This document shows, in pieces, positions 34,290 through 46,947 of a DNA stretch of 64,000 nt. The stretch is from assembly GCA_019055375.1 (NCBI GenBank), contig JAHQIW010000477.1, positions 1 through 64,000 of the forward strand. The letters run 5' to 3'. Position 1 is the first letter of the stretch, and each line of letters starts with the position of its first letter. This DNA comes from Parelaphostrongylus tenuis. Lineage: Eukaryota > Nematoda > Chromadorea > Rhabditida > Metastrongylidae. Made by a program: the position numbers and the translations under genes. Below the pieces are notes generated by a model, which ran no database searches, had not been told where the DNA came from, and saw nothing but the letters and a program-made list of their open reading frames with translations.

Positions 34290-35485
34290 GTTCTAAAATG
34301 ACATTTGATTGCGACTTTCTTAGTCACTTCAGCGAAGTATTACGTTCGCAGGTGAAAATGAGGTTCATAAATTATTGATCGAAAATATCAAGCCACCTTT
34401 GCATGTTGGAAAAGCTGAAGTTTATTCGAAACGGCTCTTCGCATGGTAGTGCGGCTTCAAAATAAATGAGCATTTTCGACATAATATTGATTCCCATTAA
34501 CTCTTTTGTTCATTCTAGATGGTGAAAATATTATTGCCACTGCCAGTTGCCAACTCGATTTTGTAACAAATCGGAGCCATATACAATAATTTTTTAAACC
34601 TTTAGACCATAATATCACATGTAGCGCGTTTACATAGTTTCCTCTCATATTTCAGTAATCATTGAAGGTGAAGTTAATGATTCCATTGATCAAATTTAAC
34701 ATATTCTTTGAGCGCTGTCCACCTGCTGTGCATGAGATTGATTTTCAAGAAACGCAGCTCCGTAACTCGACATTGTGAAGTCATATGCATGTTGCAGTTA
34801 ATGAAACGCTTTAAAAGAGTAAGACTAAACGGCACGTCTGATAAGAAGGAGGAGCATAAAGGCCGCGTTTGCAACTGTCACTTGTGATTGGTCTAATCGC
34901 GCTTTGTAGTGCAAACAGTAGTATGTTATACTATCACGTTCTTTATGTCGATATGAACAGCAAATTGAACTATGCGAACGAGAATACGCGTCTTCTTGCC
35001 TGTATAGTCATGCTAAGAAAAGATGAATATGAACGTAATGATTGAAAAAACAGCGAGACATTTGAGAGAGTGGAGCTTTCAGTGGTTTAAGATGCTAAAA
35101 TGCGATTCTTCCTAATTTTGTTTCGTCTTCAAAAGGATTCCTCCAGCTACGAAGTGATACAAAGCGACATAGCGTTGCCAGATAAATGAGTGAGCATCTG
35201 AGGCATAGAGAACTTGGCGTTATTTTAACTCGTAGAACATTTGTCTTTGTAATGATTGAAGAATAAAGAGGAAAAAAAGCAAAGATGGAGAGGTTTATGA
35301 ACACTTAACTAAATGACATTAAACTGCCACTTCCTTAGCCAATACAAGGTTTACGTTTGCAAAGGATGCACGTCTACTATAAGACATTGACGAGGGCTGT
35401 CAATGTCGTCATTACGCCTTGGAAACGCAATACCTTATTGGAACTCATTTCTTTACTTTATAGTGCATTTTTAAAATACTTTGGG
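34290..35485. other. No recognisable gene
   Basis: Three minus frames of 63-69 codons, no motifs. Confidence 0.4.
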
Positions 35486-35499
35486 ATATTCTTCAAAGC

Positions 35500-35860
35500 T
35501 AATCTGATAACATAGCATGCTTCAGCCTGATATGGAGTGTGACACAGGTAGTTATACATAGTTTTACAGTACTTGACAAGCTCATGTTTCGTCCTTCCAG
35601 ACTCCTCAATAGCACAATGCCTCTCGGTTCAGTCGACACCTTTGTAATATTTTATTCGGAGTCGATTCCTTTATATAGGGGTACATTCCCAATTGATTGG
35701 CTGTGCTGAGGGGCACTGTGCTGTAAAGGATATAACTATCCATACTAGGCCTCACAACAGGCTCAAACATGTTGTCATTTATCAGATTACCACTGTTTTG
35801 AACGAGCTTATATAAACAATCAAGAGTAGAGTATTCTTCAAAGCATTAAATTTGAGCTCA
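35500..35860. mobile_element. HHR family 2 inverted element
   Basis: The left arm (35500-35640) contains 'gtttcgtccttccagactcc' with the first core base changed (TTGAGGA on the minus strand). The right arm (35700-35860) is the inverted unit ('aacaggctcaaacatgttg', 'cagattaccactgttttga') without its hammerhead. Confidence 0.65.
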
Positions 35861-35904
35861 TGAATTCTCGTGCTTGATATTAAACAAGGGAAGAAATCGG
35901 CTTA

Positions 35905-36135
35905 TGTAGAGTGATGTGCAAGACCTTCACATCAGGCGGGATTCGAACTCATATCTCACTCTATCCGAGAGCGTGTGCTCTAACCCGTCGCGCTACTGAC
36001 ACCTGTTTTGCTCACCATTCTTTCAACGCTGCAGCGGATCAATCTGTCAGTTACCGATTATCAACGGCCTGGCCCAGCTAGCCGCTTATCGACATTGAAC
36101 CTAACCACGCTGACAGATACGGGTATTAGGTGATA
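35905..36135 (-). repeat. SINE family T1 copy with body
   Basis: 'atgtagagtgatgtgcaaga', 'gggattcgaactcat' and 'ctctaacccgtcgcgctac', then the body 'ttgaacctaaccacgctgac' and 'agatacgggtatt'. Confidence 0.75.
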
Positions 36136-36544
36136 AATATATAATATAATAGAGAACAAATGAGCACTTGGCTGACAGTTTCTCATTTGAATTTAGTACA
36201 AAATGACATCACAGGGTCAAAAGCAGTATTGTTTTGAATCGCAGGCTCCTAATTACGATACCGAATGTGGCGCTTTTTTTTCTTGTTTTCCTCCCACATC
36301 TCAGTTTATGTTGTAGATGAAGTCGATAAATTCTTTGTGGATCTGACACACTCGTTGAGAGTCTGTAAGCTTCGCAACGTATTAAGTAAAGTCCTGAGTA
36401 TACCGTCCTTTCTTTCGTCAGTTTGAAGTCAAATTACATGAAGACGGCTAGATTCTCATCAAGTGAGAGAACAGTTCTGCAAATGAATCAGAAAACATAT
36501 AACTGAGAAAGGAAGTTGATAAGAGCTCCTTCGTATACTTCTGA

Positions 36545-36753
36545 CCAAAACTAGATCCTCCTTACCTATTTTATTCATAATCTCGTGGTATCGAGCATTG
36601 TAAGCGTCCATTTTGATACGGTGCTAAACCTTTACGACATTGCCCACGTTTTTGTGCATAATCGTAATTTGCACACAAATATAAAAACTGCGAATTGACT
36701 TTTTGAACCGTTCGTTTCAAGCGTTCTACATATTTTTGCTCTTTTCTTGTCAT
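36545..36753 (-). CDS. Candidate exon, unrecognised basic protein
   Basis: Minus strand, MTRKEQKYVERLKRTVQKVN, then YLCANYDYAQKRGQCRKGL. Near its end a second frame also looks coding (MDAYNARYHEIMNKI) and runs to a GTAAGG donor at about 36568-36563. A frame break between the two would make one exon. No family recognised. Confidence 0.3.
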
Positions 36754-36769
36754 ATGAGCCGAACTCTAA

Positions 36770-38160
36770 AACAACATTCTCAAAAAAAGATAGTTAACTG
36801 CATTGAAACTGATCACTGATTACTGATTACTGAACTGATTCTGAACCCAATGCGATGAAAGTCACAATGTAAGTGGGGACTAATCGTTTATGATCTGATT
36901 GTTAAATCTCAGCGAAAGCTGACCCTTTTTATTGGATCGTGTCATTGTAAAGTAATTTCTATGTGCATCGCTATCATTATTACTCAGCGATCAGCAGTCA
37001 TTAAAGATTGCATTTAACATTAATTTCAATAGTTTTGTCAGAATATTCTTCAAAAATCGTTGTCCAGTTCACTAGTTGCTGTGCAGTGTATTATGGATTG
37101 AATAGCGAACTTCAAAGAATTCTTTACAGACGGCTGGGTCTTAAGCGGATTGAAAGTTATGCCGGAACTTTTACTGTACAAATAAAATTCTAGCAATAGC
37201 AAACGTAAAAAGCGAAATCAAAGCCTTTGCTTTCTCACATTTCCTTATCAAAATTTTTTGGACTTTCTTCTGCTGGCCGTCTTTTTATAACTCTCTCAAA
37301 TTTGAAATAAAATTGTGTTTCACATCGGTAGCGCAATTCACTTGTTAGTTCGCTGGTAGCACGAGAAGCACATGAACGTGTAGAGAAAACTTTTTAGTTT
37401 CAGATTCAAACGGAGAGATAATCCCTGATTGAATAGCAGAAATAGCACTTTCATAGGACCCGTAGAAGCGAAAATCGATCGATGATCACGCCAGCACCTG
37501 ACACCCCACCCCGTAGCCCATAACTCGCCCAAAGAACATTTTCTAACGTATGTGAATCAGCTGTTTTTCCTGCTATACCGCACAAAAACGGCCTTTCCAA
37601 ACGATAAACACAGCGTTGGAATGCTTAATTCTACGCTATCGGATGGTTGCTATTAGTCTAAATAAAGAGCTCTGACTTGCGAGCAAAAGCGTGAGTGTGC
37701 AGCACAAAAGTTCTTTTGCCATTAAAGCGTTACAAGAAAGACTTTTTTAAAAACCAGACACGTACCAAGCTAGCCAGACGATTTAAGCTTTTAAATGATA
37801 CTAACACTCTTATGAGTAGTTCTTCTGCAGCGAATGGGTTTGAATATTCATTTGTTGTCGTCTAACAAAAAATACCATTTTCTGATTCAGAAAGCATTGA
37901 ATTGAGCATTGAAAAGTATCGCTTTTTTATTCAAGAATCACTGAATTCTGCCTTGTCTGTTTGGCGGAAGGAAACTCGAAAGCGCCGCCAGCATTGTATT
38001 TATCGACTTTGTTATGAATCTTTTATGAACGTATAATAGATCTGAAACGCAGTTTTGTGATCAAGCAGTAACGTGTTACAGCATTTTCGTGTTCTTGCAA
38101 ATCAGTGTTTCATCTGAATTGGTGAACGACAAACAGTTTTGCTACAGTAGTTTAGCTGCG
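36770..38160. other. No recognisable gene
   Basis: Nothing assigned. Confidence 0.4.
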
Positions 38161-38164
38161 CTTT

Positions 38165-38560
38165 CAACATGATACCGTACTTAGAAAATCTTCAAACAAT
38201 GTTGAATAATCTCTCCATCAAAAATTATGTGATCACCATCGTTTCTCAATGCTTTTTCAAGCAGTATGACTGTGACCAAACCTCTTTTGAAATCATTCCA
38301 ACTTTGTTGTGATTTTGTTCAAATTTATTGCGCTTGTGTTATTGTGTTGTGCTTCGACAGATGATCATGATAGTGATTGGGATGATAGTGGTAGTGATGG
38401 TAGTGATAGTGTTCATAGTGATAATGGCGGTAGTGATAGTGATGGTAGTGACAGTGATCATGATGATAGTGATGATAGTGATAGTGTTGATGCTAGGAGA
38501 ATTAGTCTGTCAGCAACACATGTGCGAAGCACTGAGAATACACAAAAAAATTGAGACAAG
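38165..38560 (+). repeat. Ser-Asp codon repeat unit 1
   Basis: A 395-bp segment homologous to 41430-41720. It ends in a GATAGTGAT-type tract that in one frame encodes alternating Asp and Ser (DSDWDDSGSDGSDS and so on), preceded in frame by a hydrophobic stretch (LFKFIALVLLCCA). The open frame has no ATG before the hydrophobic stretch (GTG at 38309), and a CAG just before the tract could be an acceptor. It is either a secreted acidic protein exon or an expanded simple repeat. Confidence 0.5.
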
Positions 38561-38564
38561 AATA

Positions 38565-40165
38565 ACGTAAGGCAACTATTTATCCGAAGACAACCCTGTT
38601 TTAGATGCAGCGCTCATTCAAACAATCATACTCCATAACCCGACCTATAAGTAGCTTGCTCATTAGAATACGGAGGTATCGATTATGAAATTTGTCGAAC
38701 TTCAATGCAGAGGATTTACATTTAGCTAAAGCATATGTGTGGAATAGAAAGCATGCTGCTGTGTTCGAATACACACTGAACTTAGACAATTATCCTGCCT
38801 TATATGCACCTGCTTATGCAAATCTTTGCATGTTGTAGACATTATAAGCTGGTCGATTTCCTCGCACCGTCGACATTCAAGTGGTGAAGTGAAATGCAAC
38901 TTAAGCAGGTGGGCGACTACTAAGCCTTAAACGAGCGAATTCAAGATGATTTCGCCATTTTGTTTCTTTTATTACTCTGAAGACTGACACTTCCACTTGG
39001 AGCATCGATTCTGGTATTAACGATATTGTAGAGAGTTCAAAACAAGGAAAGCGACATTTACAGATCCAGCACTTCATCATAACATTTCTCCCATCAGGTA
39101 AAGTTGTAAAGTCATGATCGCGAAATATGCATTTGATTCGGTCAACGCAATGATTAAATACCATCTTAGTAAAAAGGAGTCCATGACGAAGGTGTGTTTG
39201 TTCTAACACATACCTAGAAGGCTGCGGAAAATCGTCTGTTAAGAATAAATTAACTCCAAAAACTGATGCGATTCTTGTTGGTATGAACCAGTTCGGTTTA
39301 CTGATTGTATATTGACTGTCTTTAAAATGAAAAGCGCAAAATTTTGATTTGGTAAATAGCTGGGCGCGTCTTGCTGTGCTGCATGGAATTGTCCTGAAGC
39401 GATTTTAGCCGACTGTAGTAATTGTTATCGGCGCTTTCTTTTATGAAAGAAGTTGTAATGAAGTTCGAGCTTTCGACATATCAGGCGTAGGCACATATTT
39501 TCTGGCCAAGATATCTGTTTGAGTGAGCGGCGTCGAAATTCAAATTGAATTTATTTTAAAAGCATAAAAGAATGTTGAAGATGACGATTTTTTTGTCAAA
39601 TTGATAAATCACTCGGTCCGTTTTCCAAAAAGCGGAATTTGAAAGAACTACTTTTCAGTAGCGTGGAACGATAACCAGCAGTGTGTTGCAAATTTCCATA
39701 CGATTGAGTTACATCAATCTAAACTTAATAATCTACGTGAACCGTATGATGATGCACTTGAGAGTAAAAAGAGAAGAAAAGAAAAAAGATGTAAATTTTG
39801 AGGACTTGTGTGGTAAGAAATTGAACGGAAGAAATGTAATCCTTTCCACGTAATTGCAAACCCAAAATGTAATCCTGCGCAATCCGATCGTTCGTCAAGT
39901 CTGGGAGCTGTCTCACGACGATGTAGCGCTAACAAGGAAGCTGGGTAAAAGCTCTTTTTAATAAATGAATTCTCAAAAATCAGATGGACTTAAATGAGTG
40001 TATACAGCCGATCACTAAAATCTAATGTTGCGTACAAATGATGCTGTATATCGTTTTTTTTTCTATCATGATAAGATTTTACAGCAACGAAGAAATTGTT
40101 TCGCTGGAGAACTCAATTCTGAGAATTTAAGCACTTGAGGGTGTGCATAATTGGTGTGTTAGATT
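38565..40165. other. No recognisable gene
   Basis: Minus frames at 38901 (102 codons) and 39714 lack motifs. Confidence 0.4.
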
Positions 40166-40169
40166 TCAG

Positions 40170-41450
40170 GAGAAGGTGCATTTGGTGAATTACACGTCGG
40201 AAAATTGAGATTGAAGAATGGAAATAAGGTTGGAGTTGCTGTGAAACTTGTGCGTGATCTACTATACCCCTATCCGCAGGGGATATCAAACTGTTACTTG
40301 GTTGCCACGCTAATGCTGCTGCAGGCCAAACTACAAGTTCTAACAAAGGACCAAATCAAAGAAATTATGCATGAAGCTCGTCTTATGAAAAACTTTGACC
40401 ATCCGAATGTAATTAAATTCTGTGGGGTCGCCGCAGGACAGGAACCACTTATGGTGGTTATAGAGCTGGTGAATCTGTCAGAGTGATTCTAAGTCTTTTA
40501 GAAAAAGTACTGATACATGACACTTTCGTCCGGTTAGTCTCGTTGCGGCTATTCCTTAGGGGATCTAGTAATGATTCATAGAACTTGATCACAGTAGACT
40601 AAAAGTGCATCACCGTAGAATCATATTGCAACATTTTGAAATTACAATGTCCTTCGCAGTTTTCAGGCTGATTGTGGTGCATTAGACTCATGGTTTCAGA
40701 TACATGAGCAACCCATGAACAAAAAGAATGAAATGGTTTTGCTAGTAAGAATAACATCACCATGGCATTAAGCTTTCCTTTATATTCCAACACTTTAGGG
40801 CAGCATGTGGATTGGAATATTTACATGCCAAGAATGCCCTTCAGATAAATATTGCTACAAGGAATTATTTATATGAATACAGTAAGGTGGATTCTTAGTC
40901 TCCGTAGCTTTCCAAACAAATAAATTTACAAGCAACAGAACAAAAATCATTCATATATAAGCTCACTACGAATCGCCAACATCTAGTGTTAAATGTAAAA
41001 ATCTTAGATTTTGGTCTCACTCGGGAGGAAACCGTTTATCAAATGGATCCACATAAGAGATTAGAGGACTTGCACCGGAGACATCAAATATGGCCACCTA
41101 CACCCAGAAAACGGACGTGTGCAGCTACGGTAGACTCTACACTATCGCTCCCAACTCATAGCAATGGTTATATATGCGAATTTCAAGGTATTATGGGCTG
41201 GAAGATATATAACAACGGCATAGAACCATACTCAGGAATGACAGTGCAGAAGTCCATCAAAGTGTATGATTTTTGAGTTTATTTCTATACAAGTCACTGC
41301 TAGTCATCCATTTGTTCCTAGTCAATGTAATGCAGAATTTGTTCTTAATATCCAAACATTTCTCTGTAATTGACATTTCCTCGATTTATCAACTTTTCGT
41401 ACCATGGTTTGTAGGTTGAAGAAGGTTATCAAATGGAACATGATACGGTA
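40170..41450 (+). pseudogene. Fer/Fps-like tyrosine kinase domain, decayed copy 1
   Basis: Exon 40170-40249 encodes the glycine loop and VAVK lysine (GEGAFGELHVGKL, VAVKL). A 75-bp intron leads to 40325-40483 (LTKDQIKEIMHEARLMKNFD, HPNVIKFCGVAAGQEPLMVV), which includes the C-helix Glu. Near 40800 the catalytic loop reads GLEYLHAKNALQINIATRN, where HRD is replaced by QIN. 40990 keeps DFGLTREE. The APE region after 41065 is scrambled, WKIYNNGIEPYSGMT follows near 41190, then VEEGYQM near 41415, where the kinase sequence breaks into the Ser-Asp unit. The family is the SH2-containing Fer/Fps type expanded in nematodes. The substituted catalytic Asp and frame losses make it non-catalytic. Confidence 0.8.
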
Positions 41451-41720
41451 TTTAGAAAATTTTCGAGCAATGTTATACAATCTTCTCCATCAAAATTATG
41501 TGATCACCTATGTTTCTCAATGCTTTTCAAACAGTATGACTGTGATCAACTACCTCTTTTCAAATCATTTCAGCTTTATTGTGATTTCATTCACAATTAT
41601 TGTGCTTGTGTTATTGTGCTGTGCTTTGACAGATGATCATTACAGTGACTGGGATGATAGTGGTGGTCATGGTAGTGATAGTGATCATGGTGATAGTGGT
41701 AGTAGTGATAGTGAATGAAA
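41430..41720 (+). repeat. Ser-Asp codon repeat unit 2
   Basis: Homologue of 38165-38560, shorter tract (DSGGHGSDSDHGDSGSSDSE). It is fused at its left to kinase copy 1 and at its right to the intron of kinase copy 2, marking the junction of a tandem duplication. Confidence 0.6.
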
Positions 41721-41739
41721 TGGTTTTGCAAGTAAGAAT

Positions 41740-42735
41740 CGCAATCACCAAGGCATTAAGCTTTCCTTTGTATTCCAACACTTTAGGCAGCTTGGGGATT
41801 GGAATATTTACATGCCAAGAACGTCCTTCAGAGAAATATTGCAGCAAAAAATTGTTTATGTGGAAACAATAAGGTAGACTCTCAGTCTCTGTACTTTTCA
41901 AACGCATATATTTACAAGAAATAGCAAGAATTACTCGAATATAAGCTTACTACGAACCACCAGCATCTAATGTTACATGTAGAAATCTCAGATTTTTGGT
42001 CTCACCGTTTATTAGACCGTTTATTAGATGGATACGCATAAGAGAGTTTCCGATTAGATGGCTTGCACCAGAGACATTAAAGATGGCCACCTACACCCAG
42101 AAAGCGGGCGTATTCAGCTACGTAGACTATACACTATCGCTTTCAACTCATGGCTACGGTTTTTTATGCGAATTTCAAGGTATTATGTGCTGGAAGATAT
42201 ATAATAACGGCATAGAACCATACCCAGGAATGACATTAGCAAAATCCATCAAAGTGTATGACCTCTTGACTTTTATTCCTACACAAGTCACTGCTCAATC
42301 ATCCGTTTGTTCTTATTCAGTGTAACACAGAAGCGGAGTTAACATTGCTTTGTAATTGACATTTTTTCGATTTCTTAACTTTTCATACCATGGTTTGTAG
42401 GTTAAAGAAGGTTATTGAAAAGGAACTACCGCCAAATGTTCACCCGGATATTGAAGTGTACATCAAGGTGCCCAGTCGTGTTATATGCTTCATTAATGAG
42501 TGCAAGAGCAAATGAGCTACTTAAGAAGTAAAGTTTGGTCGCAGAAAACCAGAAGTTGCTTGAAAGAGAGAAATTTCAAGACGTCTTGTTATCATAGCTT
42601 TGCTGTCAGTGGGAAAATCCAAATGATCAATATACGATGGTGGAACTGGCAAAACACTTGCAAAGAACGCTACAAATTCCAAGAGCGATGTTCGTGGAGA
42701 ATCCATTCAACCGCATGTAATATCGAATCAAATGT
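41740..42735 (+). pseudogene. Fer/Fps-like tyrosine kinase domain, decayed copy 2
   Basis: Collinear with copy 1 from its mid-domain on. 41785-41868 reads WGLEYLHAKNVLQRNIAAKN (HRD to QRN). 41975-42110 has SDFW for DFG but keeps FPIRWLAPETLK (the APE helix). KIYNNGIEPYPGMT lies near 42200, VKEGY then a stop then ELPPNVHPDIE near 42405-42465, and WENPNDQYTMVELAKHLQRT near 42612-42680. The N-lobe is absent. Shared loss of the HRD Asp in both copies suggests it predates the duplication. Confidence 0.8.
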
Positions 42736-42739
42736 ATAC

Positions 42740-43195
42740 GCGCATGTACACTCTGTTGTCTTAATGAAGACTTTTTTACAAGAGAGTAATGAGAACAGCA
42801 TGAAACAAGTCATAAAATTTTTGTTGATCTTTGAGTTCCACCCGGGACATTTGGCGATTTTGAGTGAGAGGTATTAGATCAACCAAATACAAGAGAGCAT
42901 ATTTGTACTAGTGTAGAATCTCAGAGTACTAGGTGTGATGATTCCAGAAAGCAGTTTCAGCAACGGCTTGACTTCAGACACCATAGTCAGCAGTGGATGG
43001 GCATGCGACCACATCCATTTCGATTTGTTCAGTAATGTTTGCTACACAACATCACGGAAGAACGACTTTCAATGAACTATGGCAGAACAGCAGTGGTTTC
43101 TTGTATGATTTGACACATACCACGAGGTTGATATATGAAATGTATTCGACTAAAGTTTTAACGTGTTTCGTCTCCTTCATAGTCGATTGATACGA
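42740..43195. other. No recognisable feature
   Basis: Nothing beyond the kinase 3' flank. Confidence 0.4.
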
Positions 43196-43199
43196 GCCG

Positions 43200-43396
43200 A
43201 TGCATCACAGTCGTTTGCCACTGTTGCTAAGCGTTGCTCATTTTCCGAAGAACGAATCGAACAAGAACGATCACAAAGACCACAAAAAAGACCAGAAACT
43301 CTGGAGCACTGGCTATGATCAATCGGCTCTGAAGGAAACGATACGTGTCAGAAAGTTAGCCGGACGATTTCATCATGAACCTCATGGTATATGACA
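43200..43396 (+). CDS. Candidate small Lys/His-rich open frame
   Basis: ATG at 43200 opens a 64-codon frame beginning with a short hydrophobic leader (MHHSRLPLLLSVAHF), then NDHKDHKKDQKLWSTGYDQS and a basic tail. It ends near a GTATAT that could be a donor. No family recognised. Confidence 0.3.
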
Positions 43397-43429
43397 AATT
43401 TGACAAGAAATATATCTTATAATTGTTAA

Positions 43430-43640
43430 TTGAGTCAACTGTCAGGTGGTCTGTTAATGAGACATCATATACAGCCCGATGCACGTATTTCGGCCTTGAC
43501 AACTTCGTCAGTCGAGCAGGCTCTTCGTCTATAGCCAACCCTCTTGGGTCCCTACATCCCCCTATAGAGAATAGGCGACCACGGACGATTCACACAATAG
43601 CCGTCAAGCGAACTATATCATTAGATTGGTAGTGTTTGAC
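43430..43640 (-). mobile_element. Penelope-type terminal repeat with hammerhead-like core
   Basis: Minus strand: CTGACGA (+ 43505-43511) then GAAA (+ 43488-43491), joined by a 13-base stem II region, in the arrangement 'ctgacgaag...ggccgaaatacg' common to Penelope terminal repeats. No coding. Confidence 0.55.
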
Positions 43641-43644
43641 GTTC

Positions 43645-45495
43645 GATTGTTCTTGGTTGCTATTTTTGAAATATTATACCGTTTGTTTCGAGTGTTCTTT
43701 TAAGACGGCGCTCAAATCTTAATATATCTTTTTACTAACGGCGCCATTTTCGACTAGCGGACGGTGGACGGCTACGAAGAGAGGTTGCAGGCGCCTACTC
43801 CAAGGTTTTTGTGGAAGTTTTTTCAATAAAATCCAAATTTTTTCAGCATCAGATGGGATTTTTGTGTTAATAAATAATCAAATATGATAGAACAAAGCTC
43901 AATAAGGTTATTATTAATATATATTAGAAATAACGTAATTTCTTCATTTCTTATTCACCTTTTAAAGGCGAAAACCAAGTATTTACGAAAAGCTATTTAG
44001 AACTATTTTATACATTCCTATGATATTTTATTAGCCCTCGAATAAATCAGAAAATTCAGTGAAGATCTCTTGGCAAAGAAGTTCATTGAAGAAAGTGCTT
44101 CTGAATAACGGAAATTACCCAAAAAATATTTTGTCATTGCGATACGGTGACATCAAACTTCTTTATTAGTACTTAGAAGCGCCCTGTTTACGAACAGATT
44201 TTATCTAGCTGACTGCAATCGAATGAACACTAATTCAGCTCGGCACCACCCTCAATCAAAATGGCTGTCATGGCACTGGTTATTAGAAGTCATGAGCAAT
44301 ACTACAGTAAAATCGTGTTTTACTTTCGCCTTAGTCATCACGCTGCCAAATTCGGAAATCGAGCACAAAATCACATCACTATTGCTGGTTCATCTCAAAC
44401 ATCTATATGGATAAATACATGTCCATTCCTTATTCTCCGTGTGCAGACTTTACTGAGTGAACACATGAAATTTCAGTACTGCAAGCATCACGATCTAAGA
44501 AAAAAATTTCTAATCACTCTCATAGGTTCCGCTTATTGTTCATCGCTTTGAGGCATGCCGTTAATTCAGAGTAAGAAGTTGGTGTGGAGTCCAAAATTTG
44601 CGCCATTAGATCTTGCCATTATTCTCGTAATCTATATATACTTTAATGTTAAATCAGCAGAACCAATGATTCACGTGGTGAATTACTTGCGAATAGTAGT
44701 TACACCTGCTGCATTTTCAAATATCAGTGTGTTTGAAAGAATCAATCCAAGAACGTCAAACAAACTGCCATTTCCTGCACGGTTTTGGTGAGCTCGGTCA
44801 ACATTCTACACTTGCGTAACATCCTATTCATTCGAGTTTTTGTAGATTGCGTAGGGCACGGTATTTCTTATAATTCTAACAGCAAGAGATCAGCTGATAA
44901 ATTTCCTGCTCTTTCATCCTTTATTCATCGTCCTTACTCTCTCTTATAGCGAGCCAAACAATCAGGTACTGCTCATATCCGTCAACTCTCTACTTCACGC
45001 ACACGACAGTTAAGATAAGCGTACTTAGACTACCCCGCGCAGAAATTCCTTCGAGACTATGAAAGCACTCGATAAGCGTTGTAAAGGCACTCAGTTGTGA
45101 GTGAGATAGCATATCATAATTTCAACGCTATTCATCAGTTTTACCTTATATAACTCCGTTACCGCTGACTGAATCAAACAGACGTAAATAACATCTCCAC
45201 AAGTTTCCACCACAAGCGAGAACTACTCAGTGTGTTCATCTTGGTGAAGAGTGAGAAAGCGCATCATAATCTATGTATCCAATTACCTTTGAGCTTTTTG
45301 ACACGGCAACACAGTTGAAGTTAGCTAGCCGAATTTTACCTTGATGAGATTCGTTCTAGTCTGTATTCTGATAGCAATGTCCTACTTTCTTTTTTAAGCT
45401 GATGAATCTGTCAAAAAATAAATTGCAGCGTTGCTATCAAGTTCATAGCAGTTTCATACGTGCATTCGCCAGTTGCGATAAAGCAATTAACTATC
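43645..45495. other. AT-rich, no recognisable gene
   Basis: Frames at 44223, 44261 and 44555 overlap and lack motifs. A weak duplication 'gagtgaga.agc..atcataat' lies at about 45100 and 45250. Confidence 0.35.
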
Positions 45496-45499
45496 AATT

Positions 45500-46660
45500 G
45501 ATAGGGAATTTTTGAAGCTTCAAAGTGACATACTTACTAAGTTACTTGGACGGCCCGTCCTCACTGGTAGCACAGGCCCCAGCATATTTTTCAATAGTAT
45601 TTCACTCGCACAGCTGTCGTCCATGGTAGTGGTCTGTGTCGTCCATGGTAGTGTCTGCATAGAGCATAGCGACGTCCGCCCGTTCCGCAAATTTTAACTT
45701 GTTGCCATCTGCGGGTGCACACAGTCGACATTACTCCAAACACGTCCGCCCATCGTTTGGGTGGTCTTCTATGAGAGCGCTTGCATTCTCTTGGAGTCCA
45801 TTCAACTATTCTTTCCGTTCATCCTTCATCTGTTCTTCATATTATGCCACCTTCCCATCTGTGTTTTGCTATCGATGTATATAGTTGTGGATTATAAAGA
45901 CGGAATAGTTTTTGAAGATTGAAGCTGCACAAGCCGGCTAGAAGTTGTCTCCTTGATCAGAGGACCATACAATCCGATTTACTCACCTTCGCACCATGGA
46001 TTCTTCACGAACTATGTCTTAGCCCTGTTTATGCGTAACTCAACGTTTTTCCCGGTTTGTTGAGTTTATTATGCATCATCTCTGCTTCACTGGCATTTTC
46101 CGCGATGGACGACGATGTCGTCTGCAAAACGAAGGTTTGATACAGATTTTCCATCAATCCCTATGTTTTCTCGCCCCAATCGGGTAGTTCTCATCCATGC
46201 AATTGCGGCGGTAAGCAGCTTTGGTCGTGTCATGTTGTCAAACCCTTCTTTCGATGGGTATGGTGAGGGAACGATGAAAGGGCCGTATTTTCGTGCTACA
46301 GTTTTGATAGCAGTTTGCTAGTGTTCGTGTATAGGACGGGTCTACATCTTGTTCGACCAGCGCTGATTGAGTTGTATTCGTTTCTATGCTGTCAAAAGCT
46401 TTCTCATAGTCGATAAAGATTAGAACAAGCTGAATACGGTACCTCCGACAGACTTCAATGGGCCACGACACGGTTTGGATGTGGTCCATCCAACAAAAGT
46501 CCTTACGAAATCTGCTTGTTCATGGCCGGGCCTCTTAAAAAATTTCCGATATGCACAAGAGGATGATCTTCATGAAGAGCTTGTAGAGCACATTCAGCAA
46601 GCATAACTAGCGGTAGTTGCGAAGACTTCTACTGTCATCGGTCTTAGATATTATGACTGT
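45500..46660 (-). mobile_element. RTE retrotransposon fragment, second subfamily
   Basis: Minus strand: EQADFVRTF near 46530, then DHIQTVSWPIEVC, LVLIFIDYEKAFDSIETN (motif A, Asp kept), DPSYTRTLANCYQNCSTKI, ending about 46240. C-terminal blocks at 45800-45690 read EWTPRECKRS and PPKRWADVF. The catalytic ADD box is not readable. It is a different subfamily from 25220-28600 (IDYEKAFDS). Confidence 0.8.
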
Positions 46661-46783
46661 CCTCCAAAGGCTCTGGTTTTTTTCCTTTTAATGATATGAT
46701 ATCATGTTTTATGAAAAGTACATGCAGATTGTGCAACTAGCTCTGAGGAAATCAGCAGTGATATTATCACCTTCCCTGCCCTC

Positions 46784-46818
46784 TTTATGCCCCTCTTTAT
46801 GCCCCTTTTTATGCTTTC
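46784..46818 (+). repeat. Three copies of a 12-bp repeat
   Basis: 'ctttatgcccct' twice and 'ttttatgc' once, head to tail. Confidence 0.6.
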
Positions 46819-46947
46819 AATGCTTTAGCCAATGGTGATAATTAAAATAGCATTTAATCATGCGATGTAGCACAACCGATATTGACCAAGTTTTCATCAG
46901 AGAGGTTTAATTGAATTGAAAACTCCTCTATTATCTGCCTATTTAGA

